Shown here in pieces: positions 51,601 to 63,900 of a stretch of 64,000 nucleotides of DNA. Source of the DNA: Calliopsis andreniformis (lineage: Eukaryota; Arthropoda; Insecta; Hymenoptera; Andrenidae); the NCBI RefSeq assembly GCF_051401765.1, contig NW_027480422.1:14278001-14342000 (forward strand). The letters are read 5' to 3'. Each line of letters opens with the position of its first letter. The first letter of the stretch is position 1. The notes below the pieces were generated by a model. That model was not told the DNA's origin, searched no databases, and worked only from the letters and a program-made list of their open reading frames with translations. A program made the translations under genes and the position numbers.

Positions 51601-53277
51601 ATAACAGGAATAATTGCAACCAGAGTGAAAGTAATGGTCATTTCTACGTTCCGGGCAACCTAGGCTTCACTCCAGGGCGTTGCTGCACCACATCGAATAG
51701 CTACGCCCTTAGAAGTCAACGCCAGAAGGTTAAAATACAATATAAAAACAACAGATTTTCCATCGTATAATATGAATAATTGCAATCAGTATGAAAGTTA
51801 TGGTCATTTCTACGTTCCGGTCAACCTGGGCTTCACCAGAGGGCGTTCCTCCACCAGATCCAATAGTTAGGACCCAAGAAGTCAACGCCAGAAGCATAAA
51901 ATTCAAAATAGATACAACAGTTTTTCCATCGTATAACAGGAATAATTGCAATCAGTGTGAATGATATGGCCATTTCTACGATCCAGGCAACCTAGGCTTC
52001 ACTCCAGGGCGTTGCTGCACCACATCGAATAGCTACGGCCTTAGAAGTCGACGCCAGAAGGTTAAAATACAATATAAATACAACAGATTGTCCATCGTAT
52101 AACAGGAATATTTGCAACCAGTGTGAAAGTGATGGTCATTTCTACGATACGGGCAACCTAGGCTTCACTCTAGGGCGTTCTTCCACCAGATCGAATAGCT
52201 AGGGCCTAAGAAGTCAACGCCAGAAGCATAAAATAAAATAAAAATACAACAGTTTTTCCATCGTATAAAACGAATAATTGCAACCAGTATGAATGTTATG
52301 GTCATTTCTACGTTACGGGCAACCTAGACTTCACACTAGGGCGTTGGTCCACCAGATCGTACAGCTAGGGACTTAGAATTCAACGCCAGAAGAGCAAAAT
52401 ACAACATAAGTACAACAGTTTTACCATCGTACAAAATGAATAATTACAAGCAGTGTGAAAGCAATGGTCATTTATACGTTCCGGGCAATCTAGGCTTCAC
52501 TGTAGGGCGTTGCTCCACCAGATCGAATAGTTAGGGCCTTAGAAGTCAACGCCCGATGCATGAAATACAAAATAAAGAGAACAGTTTTTCCATTGTATAG
52601 AACGAATAATTGCAACCAATGTGAAAGTAATGGTCAGTCCTACGTTCCGGGCAACCTAGGCTTCGCTGAAGGGCGTTGCTCCTCCAGATCGAATAGTTAG
52701 GGCCTTATAAGTCAACTCCCGAAGCATAAAATACAAAATAAATAGAACAGTTTTTCCATTGTATAAATCGAATAATTGCAACCAGTGTGAAAGTTATGGT
52801 CATTTCTACGGTCCGGGCAACCTAGGCTTAACACTAGGGCGTTGCTCCACCAGGTCAAATAGTTAGGGCCTATGAAGTCAGCGCCAGAAGCATAAAATTC
52901 AAAATAGATAGAACAGCTTTTCCATGGTATATAATGTATATTTGCAAACAGTGTGAAGGTAGTGGTCATTTCTACGTTCAGGGCAACCTAGGCTTCACTC
53001 CAGGGCGGTGCTCCACCAGATCAAATAGTTAGGGCCTAAGAAGTCAACGCCAGAAGCTTAAAATACAATATAAATACAACAGCTTTTCCATCGTATATAA
53101 TGTATATTTGCAAACAGTGTGAAAGTAACGGTCATTTCTACGTTCCGGGCAACCTAGACTCCACTCTACGGCGTTGCTCCACCAGATGGAATAGTTAGGG
53201 ACTTAGAATTCGACGCCAGAAGCATAAAATACAACATAAGTACAACAGTTTTTCCATCGTATAACAGGAATAATTGC
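48630..53277 (+). repeat. 28-monomer (4648-bp) HOR, copy 2
   Basis: It follows copy 1 at offset 4648 up to about 53156. From about 53097 to 53681 the sequence instead follows 45793-46377 (offset 7304, 44 monomers), showing a switch to the earlier half of the unit. Private variants include TATTTGCAACC with GATACGGGC at about 52110-52150. The GATACGGGC variant reappears at about 61938, confirming that the right part of the second 70-mer copy derives from this unit and not from copy 1. Confidence 0.88.
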
Positions 53278-53681
53278 AACCAGTGTGAAAGTACAGGTCA
53301 GTTCTACGTTCCGGGCAACCTAGGCTTCACCCCTGGGCGTTGCTCCGCCAGATCCAATAGTTAGGACCCTAGAAGTCAGCGCCAGAAGCATAAAATACAA
53401 AATAGATACAACAGTTTTTCCATCGTATAGCATGAATAATTGCAACCAGAGTGAAATTAATGGACATTTCTACGTTTCGGGCGACCTAGGCTTCACTCTA
53501 GGGCGTTGCTCCACCATATCGAATAGCTAGGGCCTTAGAAGTCAACGCCCGAAACATAAAATACATCAAAAATGCAACAGTTTTTCCATCGTATAACTGG
53601 CATAATTGCAACCAGTGTGAAAGATATGGTCATTTCTACGTTGCGGGCAACCCAGGCTTCACTCTAGGGCGTTGCTCCACC

Positions 53682-54954
53682 AGATCCAAAAGTTAGGGCC
53701 TTAGGAATCAACGCCAGAGGCATAAAATACAATATAAATACAACTGTTTTTCCGTTGTATAAAATGAATGATTGCAAACAGTGTGAAAGTAATGGTCATT
53801 TGGACGCCCTGGACTACCTAGGCATCACTCTAGGGCGTTGCTCCACTAGATCGAATAGCTAGGGACTTAGAATTCAACGCCAGAAGCATAAAATACCATA
53901 TAAATCCAACAGTTTGTCCATGGTATAACAGGAATAATTGCAACCAGTGTGAAAGTAGTGGTCATTTATACGTCCCGGGCAACCTAGGCTTCACGCTAGG
54001 GCGTTGCTCCACCAGGTCGAATAATTAGGGCCTTAGAAAACAACGCCAGACGCAAAAAATACAATAAAAATACAACATCTATTCCAGCGTATTAAAGGTA
54101 TAATTGCAACCAGTGTGAAAGTAATGGTCATTTCTGCGTTCCGGGCAACATAGGCTTCACTCTTGGACGTTGCCCCACCATATCGAAAAGTTAGGGCCTA
54201 AGAAGTCAACGCCAGAAGCATAAAATAAAATAAAATAACAACAGTTTTTCCATCGTATAAAACTTACAATTGCAACCAGTGTGAAAGTAATGGTCATTTC
54301 TACGTTCCGGGTAACATAGGCCTCACTCTTGGACGTTGCTCCAAGAGATCGAATTGCTAGGACCTTAGAAGTCAACGCCAGAAGCAAAAAATACAATATA
54401 AATGCAATAGTTTTTCCATTGTATAAAATGAATAATTGCAAACAGTGTGAAAGTAATGGTCATTTCTACGTTCCGGGCAACCTGGGTTTCACTCTAGGGC
54501 GTTGCTCCACCAGGTCGAATAGTTAGGACCTTAGATAACAACGCCAGACGCATAAAGTACAATAAAAATACAACAACATTTCCATCGTATAAAAGGTATA
54601 ATTGCAACCAATGTGAAAGTAATGGTCACTTCTACGTTCCAGGCAACATAGGCTTCACTCATGGACGTTGCCCCACCAGATCGAAAAATCAGGGCCTAAG
54701 AAGTCAACGCCAGAAGCATAAAATACAATATAAATACAACAGTTTTTCCATTGTATAAAACGAATAATTGCAACCAGTGTGAAAGTTATGGTCATTTCTA
54801 CGTCCGGGCAACATAGGCTTGACTCTTGGACGTTACCCCAGCAGATCGAATAGCTACGGCCTTAGAAGTCAACGCCAGAATCACCAAATACAAAGTAAAT
54901 ACAACAGTTGTTCTACCGTATAACAGGAATAATTGCAACCAGAGTGAAATTTAT
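53682..54954 (+). repeat. Diverged monomer cluster at the end of the 70-mer block
   Basis: About eight monomers with unusual variants: GGTCATTTGGACGCCCTGG at about 53796, a one-base-short TACGTCCGGGC at about 54802, and repeated AACATAGGCTTCACTC with TTGGACG types (about 54146, 54313, 54648 and 54810). The last type also occurs at about 23620, 25770, 41200 and 43030, marking an old subfamily. The first part is repeated at 63474-64000 in the second 70-mer copy. Confidence 0.8.
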
Positions 54955-57900
54955 GGCCTTTTCTACGTTCCGGGCAACCTAGTCTTCACTCTAGGGCGTT
55001 GTTCCACCAGATCGAATAGTTAGGGCCGAAGAAGTCAACGCCAGAAGCATAAAATACAATATGAATCCAACAGATTTTCCATCGTATAACAGGAGTAATT
55101 GCAACCAGTGTGAAATATATTGTCATTTCTACGTTCCGTGCGACCTAGGCTTCACTCTGGGGCGTTGGTCCACCAGATCGAATAGTTAGGGCCTAAGAAG
55201 TCAACGCCAGAAGCATAAAATACGAAATATATGCAATAGTTTTTCCATCATCTAAAACGAATAACTGAACGGCTGTCAATGGTGTGGTCATTTCTACGTT
55301 CCGGGCGTTCTAGGCTTCACCCTAGGGCGCTGCTCCACCAGATCGAATAGTTAGGGCCTTAGAAGTCAACGCCGGAAGCATAAAATACAAAATTAATACA
55401 ACAGTTTTTCCATTGTATAAAACGAGTAATAGCAACCAGTGTGAAAGTAATGGCCTTTTCGACGTTTCGTGCAAAATAGGCTTCACTCTTGGACGTTGCG
55501 CCTCGAGATCGTATAGCTAGGACCTTAGAAGTCAACGCCAGAGGCGTAAAATACATTAAATATGCAACAGTCTGCCCATCGTATTGCACGAATAATTGCA
55601 ACCAGAATGAAAGTAATGGTCATTTCTACGTTTCGGGCAACCTAGGCTCCACTCTAGGGCGTAGCGTCACCAAATCGAATAGCTAGGGCCTCAGAAGTCA
55701 ACGCCAGGAGCATAAAATACAATATAAATACAACAGATTTTCTATCGTATAAAACGAATAATTGCAACCAGTATGAAAGTTATGGACATTTCTACGTTCT
55801 GGGCAACCTAGGCTTCACTCTAGGGCGTTCCTCAACCATATCGAATAGCTACAGCCCTAGGAGACAACGCCATAACCATAAAATACAATATAAATACAAC
55901 AGTCTTTCCGTCGTATAAAATGAATAATTGCAACCAGTGTGAAAGTAATGGTCATTTCTACGTTCCGGGCAACCTAGGCTTCACTCTAGGGCGTTGCTCC
56001 ACCAGATCGAATAGTTAGGTCCTAAGAATTCAACGCCAGAAGCATAAAATACAATATAAATACAACAGTTTTTCCCTTGTATAACAGGTTAAATTGCAAC
56101 CAGTGTGAAAGCTATGGTCATTTCTACATTCCGGGCAACCTAGGCTTCACTCTAGGGCGTTGCTCCACCACATCGAATAGTTAGGGCCTTAGAAGTCAAT
56201 GCCAGAAGCATAAACTGCAATATAAATACAACAGTTATTCCACTGTATAATATGAATAATTGCAAACAGTGTGGAAGTAATAGTCATTTCTACGTTCCGG
56301 GCAACCTAGGCTTCACCATAGGGCATTGCTCCACCACATCGAATAGCTACGGCCTTAGAATTCAACGCCTGAAGCATAAAATATAATATAAATACAACGG
56401 CCTTTCCATCGTATAACAGGAATAATTGCAACCAGAGTGAAGGTGATGGTCATTTCTACGTTCCGGGCAAACTAGGCTTCGCTCTTGGGCGTTGCTCCAC
56501 CAGATCGAATAGCTAGGGCCTAAGAAGTCAACGCCAGAAGCATAAAATAAAATAAAAATACAACAGTTTTTCCATCGTATAAAACGAATAATTGCAACCA
56601 GTATGAATGTTATGGTCATTTCTACGTTACGGGCAACCTAGACTTCACACTAGGGCGTTGGTCCACCAGATCGTACAGCTAGGGACTTAGAATTCAACGC
56701 CAGAAGAGCAAAATACAACATAAGTACAACAGTTTTACCATCGTACAAAATGAATAATTACAAGCAGTGTGAAAGCAATGGTCATTTATACGTTCCGGGC
56801 AATCTAGGCTTCACTGTAGGGCGTTGCTCCACCAGATCGAATAGTTAGGGCCTTAGAAGTCAACGCCCGATGCATGAAATACAAAATAAAGAGAACAGTT
56901 TTTCCATTGTATAGAACGAATAATTGCAACCAATGTGAAAGTAATGGTCAGTCCTACGTTCCGGGCAACCTAGGCTTCGCTGAAGGGCGTTGCTCCTCCA
57001 GATCGAATAGTTAGGGCCTTATAAGTCAACTCCCGAAGCATAAAATACAAAATAAATAGAACAGTTTTTCCATTGTATAAATCGAATAATTGCAACCAGT
57101 GTGAAAGTTATGGTCATTTCTACGGTCCGGGCAACCTAGGCTTAACACTAGGGCGTTGCTCCACCAGGTCGAATAGTTAGGGCCTATGAAGTCAGCGCCA
57201 GAAGCATAAAATTCAAAATAGATAGAACAGCTTTTCCATGGTATATAATGTATATTTGCAAACAGTGTGAAGGTAGTGGTCATTTCTACGTTCAGGGCAA
57301 CCTAGGCTTCACTCCAGGGCGGTGCTCCACCAGATCAAATAGTTAGGGCCTAAGAAGTCAACGCCAGAAGCTTAAAATACAATATAAATACAACAGCTTT
57401 TCCATCGTATATAAGGTATATTTGCAAACAGTGTGAAAGAAACGGTCATTTCTACGTTCCGGGCAACCTAGACTCCACTCTACGGCGTTGCTCCACCAGA
57501 TGGAATAGTTAGGGACTTAGAATTCGACGCCAGAAGCATAAAATACAACATAAGTACAACAGTTTTTCCATCGTATAACAGGAATAATTGCAACCAGTGT
57601 GAAAGTACAGGTCAGTTCTACGTTCCGGGCAACCTAGGCTTCACCCCTGGGCGTTGCTCCGCCAGATCCAATAGTTAGGACCCTAGAAGTCAGCGCCAGA
57701 AGCATAAAATACAAAATAGATACAACAGTTTTTCCATCGTATAGCATGAATAATTGCAACCAGAGTGAAATTAATGGACATTTCTACGTTTCGGGCGACC
57801 TAGGCTTCACTCTAGGGCGTTGCTCCACCATATCGAATAGCTAGGGCCTTGGAAGTCAACGCCCGAAACATAAAATACATCAAAAATGCAACAGTTTTTC

Positions 57901-60900
57901 CATCGTATAACTGGCATAATTGCAACCAGTGTGAAAGATATGGTCATTTCTACGTTGCGGGCAACCCAGGCTTCACTCTAGGGCGTTGCTCCACCACATC
58001 CAACAGTTAGGGCCTAAGAAGTCAACGCCAGAAGCACCAAATACAAAATAAATACAACAGTTTTTCCATCGTATAAAACGAATAATTGAAATCAGTGTGA
58101 GGGTTATGGTCATTTCTACGTTCCGCGCAGCCTAGGCTTCACCCATGGGCGTTGCTCCACCAGATCCAATAGTTAGGACCTAAGAAGTCTGCGCCAGAAG
58201 CATAAAATACAAAATAGATACAACAGCTTTTCCATGGTATATAATGTATATTTGCAAACAGTGTGAAGGTAGTGGTCATTTCTACGTTCAGGGCAACCTA
58301 GGCTTCACTCCAGGGCGGTGCTCCGCCAGATCAAATAGTTAGGGCCTAAGAAGTCAACTCCAGAAGCATAAAATACAATATAAATACAACAGCTTTTCCA
58401 TTGTATAAACCGAATAATTGCTACCAGTGTGAAAGTTATGGACATTTCTACGATCCAGGCAACCTAGGCATCACTCCAGGGCGTTGCTGCACCACATCGA
58501 ATAGCTACGGCCTTAGAAGTCGACGCCAGAAGGTTAAAATACAATATAAATAGAACAGATTGTCCATCGTATAACAGGAATAATTGCAACCAGAGTGAAA
58601 GTAATGGTCATTTCTACGTTCCGGGCAACCTAGGCTTCACTCCAGGGCGTTGCTGCACCACATCGAATAGCTACGCCCTTAGAAGTCAACGCCAGAAGGT
58701 TAAAATACAATATAAAAACAACAGATTTTCCATCGTATAATATGAATAATTGCAATCAGTATGAAAGTTATGGTCATTTCTACGTTCCGGTCAACCTGGG
58801 CTTCACCAGAGGGCGTTCCTCCACCAGATCCAATAGTTAGGACCTAAGAAGTCAACGCCAGAAGCATAAAATTCAAAATAGATACAACAGTTTTTCCATC
58901 GTATAACAGGAATAATTGCAATCAGTGTGAATGATATGGCCATTTCTACGATCCAGGCAACCTAGGCTTCACTCCAGGGCGTTGCTGCACCACATCGAAT
59001 AGCTACGGCCTTAGAAGTCGACGCCAGAAGGTTAAAATACAATATAAATACAACAGATTGTCCATCGTATAACAGGAATAATTGCAACCAGTGTGAAAGT
59101 GATGGTCATTTCTACGTTCCGGGCAACCTAGGCTTCACTCTAGGGCGTTCTTCCACCAGATCGAATAGCTAGGGCCTAAGAAGTCAACGCCAGAAGCATA
59201 AAATAAAATAAAAATACAACAGTTTTTCCATCGTATAAAACGAATAATTGCAACCAGTATGAATGTTATGGTCATTTCTACGTTACGGGCAACCTAGACT
59301 TCACACTAGGGCGTTGGTCCACCAGATCGTACAGCTAGGGACTTAGAATTCAACGCCAGAAGAGCAAAATACAACATAAGTACAACAGTTTTACCATCGT
59401 ACAAAATGAATAATTACAAGCAGTGTGAAAGCAATGGTCATTTATACGTTCCGGGCAATCTAGGCTTCACTGTAGGGCGTTGCTCCACCAGATCGAATAG
59501 TTAGGGCCTTAGAAGTCAACGCCCGATGCATGAAATACAAAATAAAGAGAACAGTTTTTCCATTGTATAGAACGAATAATTGCAACCAATGTGAAAGTAA
59601 TGGTCAGTCCTACGTTCCGGGCAACCTAGGCTTCGCTGAAGGGCGTTGCTCCTCCAGATCGAATAGTTAGGGCCTTATAAGTCAACTCCCGAAGCATAAA
59701 ATACAAAATAAATAGAACAGTTTTTCCATTGTATAAATCGAATAATTGCAACCAGTGTGAAAGTTATGGTCATTTCTACGGTCCGGGCAACCTAGGCTTA
59801 ACACTAGGGCGTTGCTCCACCAGGTCGAATAGTTAGGGCCTATGAAGTCAGCGCCAGAAGCATAAAATTCAAAATAGATAGAACAGCTTTTCCATGGTAT
59901 ATAATGTATATTTGCAAACAGTGTGAAGGTAGTGGTCATTTCTACGTTCAGGGCAACCTAGGCTTCACTCCAGGGCGGTGCTCCACCAGATCAAATAGTT
60001 AGGGCCTAAGAAGTCAACGCCAGAAGCTTAAAATACAATATAAATACAACAGCTTTTCCATCGTATATAATGTATATTTGCAAACAGTGTGAAAGTAACG
60101 GTCATTTCTACGTTCCGGGCAACCTAGGCTCCATTCTAGGGCGTTGTTCCACCAGATCGAACAGTTAGGGCCTTAGAAGTCAACGCCAGAAGCATGAGAC
60201 ACAATAAAAATACAACAGTTTTTCCATCGTATAGCATGAATAATTGCAACCAGAATGAAAGTAATGGTCATTTCTACGTTTCGGGCAACCTAGGCTCCAC
60301 TCTAGGGCGTTGCGTCACCAAATCGAATAGCTAGGGCCTCAGAAGTCAACGCCAGGAGCATAAAATACAATATAAATACAACAGATTTTCTATCGTATAA
60401 AACGAATAATTGCAACCAGTATGAAAGTTATGGTCATTTCTACGTTCTGGGCAACCTAGGCTTCACTCTAGGGCGTTCCTCAACCATATCGAATAGCTAC
60501 AGCCCTAGGAGACAACGCCATAACCATAAAATACAATATAAATACAACAGTCTTTCCGTCGTATAAAATGAATAATTGCAACCAGTGTGAAAGTAATGGT
60601 CATTTCTACGTTCCGGGCAACCTAGGCTTCACTCTAGGGCGTTGCTCCACCAGATCGAATAGTTAGGTCCTAAGAATTCAACGCCAGAAGCATAAAATAC
60701 AATATAAATACAACAGTTTTTCCCTTGTATAACAGGTTAAATTGCAACCAGTGTGAAAGCTATGGTCATTTCTACATTCCGGGCAACCTAGGCTTCACTC
60801 TAGGGCGTTGCTCCACCACATCGAATAGTTAGGGCCTTAGAAGTCAATGCCAGAAGCATAAACTGCAATATAAATACAACAGTTATTCCACTGTATAATA

Positions 60901-63900
60901 TGAATAATTGCAAACAGTGTGGAAGTAATAGTCATTTCTACGTTCCGGGCAACCTAGGCTTCACCATAGGGCATTGCTCCACCACATCGAATAGCTACGG
61001 CCTTAGAATTCAACGCCTGAAGCATAAAATATAATATAAATACAACGGCCTTTCCATCGTATAACAGGAATAATTGCAACCAGAGTGAAGGTGATGGTCA
61101 TTTCTACGTTCCGGGCAAACTAGGCTTCGCTCTTGGGCGTTGCTCCACCAGATCGAATAGCTAGGGCCTAAGAAGTCAACTCCAGAAGCATAAAATACAA
61201 TATAAATACAACAGCTTTTCCATTGTATAAACCGAATAATTGCTACCAGTGTGAAAGTTATGGACATTTCTACGATCCAGGCAACCTAGGCATCACTCCA
61301 GGGCGTTGCTGCACCACATCGAATAGCTACGGCCTTAGAAGTCGACGCCAGAAGGTTAAAATACAATATAAATAGAACAGATTGTCCATCGTATAACAGG
61401 AATAATTGCAACCAGAGTGAAAGTAATGGTCATTTCTACGTTCCGGGCAACCTAGGCTTCACTCCAGGGCGTTGCTGCACCACATCGAATAGCTACGCCC
61501 TTAGAAGTCAACGCCAGAAGGTTAAAATACAATATAAAAACAACAGATTTTCCATCGTATAATATGAATAATTGCAATCAGTATGAAAGTTATGGTCATT
61601 TCTACGTTCCGGTCAACCTGGGCTTCACCAGAGGGCGTTCCTCCACCAGATCCAATAGTTAGGACCCAAGAAGTCAACGCCAGAAGCATAAAATTCAAAA
61701 TAGATACAACAGTTTTTCCATCGTATAACAGGAATAATTGCAATCAGTGTGAATGATATGGCCATTTCTACGATCCAGGCAACCTAGGCTTCACTCCAGG
61801 GCGTTGCTGCACCACATCGAATAGCTACGGCCTTAGAAGTCGACGCCAGAAGGTTAAAATACAATATAAATACAACAGATTGTCCATCGTATAACAGGAA
61901 TATTTGCAACCAGTGTGAAAGTGATGGTCATTTCTACGATACGGGCAACCTAGGCTTCACTCTAGGGCGTTCTTCCACCAGATCGAATAGCTAGGGCCTA
62001 AGAAGTCAACGCCAGAAGCATAAAATAAAATAAAAATACAACAGTTTTTCCATCGTATAAAACGAATAATTGCAACCAGTATGAATGTTATGGTCATTTC
62101 TACGTTACGGGCAACCTAGACTTCACACTAGGGCGTTGGTCCACCAGATCGTACAGCTAGGGACTTAGAATTCAACGCCAGAAGAGCAAAATACAACATA
62201 AGTACAACAGTTTTACCATCGTACAAAATGAATAATTACAAGCAGTGTGAAAGCAATGGTCATTTATACGTTCCGGGCAATCTAGGCTTCACTGTAGGGC
62301 GTTGCTCCACCAGATCGAATAGTTAGGGCCTTAGAAGTCAACGCCCGATGCATGAAATACAAAATAAAGAGAACAGTTTTTCCATTGTATAGAACGAATA
62401 ATTGCAACCAATGTGAAAGTAATGGTCAGTCCTACGTTCCGGGCAACCTAGGCTTCGCTGAAGGGCGTTGCTCCTCCAGATCGAATAGTTAGGGCCTTAT
62501 AAGTCAACTCCCGAAGCATAAAATACAAAATAAATAGAACAGTTTTTCCATTGTATAAATCGAATAATTGCAACCAGTGTGAAAGTTATGGTCATTTCTA
62601 CGGTCCGGGCAACCTAGGCTTAACACTAGGGCGTTGCTCCACCAGGTCGAATAGTTAGGGCCTATGAAGTCAGCGCCAGAAGCATAAAATTCAAAATAGA
62701 TAGAACAGCTTTTCCATGGTATATAATGTATATTTGCAAACAGTGTGAAGGTAGTGGTCATTTCTACGTTCAGGGCAACCTAGGCTTCACTCCAGGGCGG
62801 TGCTCCACCAGATCAAATAGTTAGGGCCTAAGAAGTCAACGCCAGAAGCTTAAAATACAATATAAATACAACAGCTTTTCCATCGTATATAATGTATATT
62901 TGCAAACAGTGTGAAAGTAACGGTCATTTCTACGTTCCGGGCAACCTAGACTCCACTCTACGGCGTTGCTCCACCAGATGGAATAGTTAGGGACTTAGAA
63001 TTCGACGCCAGAAGCATAAAATACAACATAAGTACAACAGTTTTTCCATCGTATAACAGGAATAATTGCAACCAGTGTGAAAGTACAGGTCAGTTCTACG
63101 TTCCGGGCAACCTAGGCTTCACCCCTGGGCGTTGCTCCGCCAGATCCAATAGTTAGGACCCTAGAAGTCAGCGCCAGAAGCATAAAATACAAAATAGATA
63201 CAACAGTTTTTCCATCGTATAGCATGAATAATTGCAACCAGAGTGAAATTAATGGACATTTCTACGTTTCGGGCGACCTAGGCTTCACTCTAGGGCGTTG
63301 CTCCACCATATCGAATAGCTAGGGCCTTAGAAGTCAACGCCCGAAACATAAAATACATCAAAAATGCAACAGTTTTTCCATCGTATAACTGGCATAATTG
63401 CAACCAGTGTGAAAGATATGGTCATTTCTACGTTGCGGGCAACCCAGGCTTCACTCTAGGGCGTTGCTCCACCAGATCCAAAAGTTAGGGCCTTAGGAAT
63501 CAACGCCAGAGGCATAAAATACAATATAAATACAACTGTTTTTCCGTTGTATAAAATGAATGATTGCAAACAGTGTGAAAGTAATGGTCATTTGGACGCC
63601 CTGGACTACCTAGGCATCACTCTAGGGCGTTGCTCCACTAGATCGAATAGCTAGGGACTTAGAATTCAACGCCAGAAGCATAAAATACCATATAAATCCA
63701 ACAGTTTGTCCATGGTATAACAGGAATAATTGCAACCAGTGTGAAAGTAGTGGTCATTTATACGTCCCGGGCAACCTAGGCTTCACGCTAGGGCGTTGCT
63801 CCACCAGGTCGAATAATTAGGGCCTTAGAAAACAACGCCAGACGCAAAAAATACAATAAAAATACAACATCTATTCCATCGTATTAAAGGTATAATTGCA

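Larger units (their letters stand above)
43337..54954 (+). repeat. 70-monomer (11618-bp) tandem duplication, copy 1
   Basis: Sequence from about 43337 (CTAGTCTTCACTC monomer) reappears from about 54955 at a constant offset of 11618 bp, 70 monomers minus 2 bp. Pairs checked include 43403/55021, 43741/55359, 44744/56362, 45408/57026, 48064/59682 and 49392/61010. Within it lies the 28-monomer HOR and, at its right end, a cluster of diverged monomers (53682-54954). It is one of the largest duplicated units in the window. Confidence 0.92.

Noticed and set aside
53790..53820. Possible foreign insertion at GGTCATTTGGACGCCCTGG
   Set aside because: The surrounding monomer keeps its 166-bp phase and the segment has the expected length, so this is a diverged monomer and not an insertion. 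It is repeated at about 63590 by block duplication.
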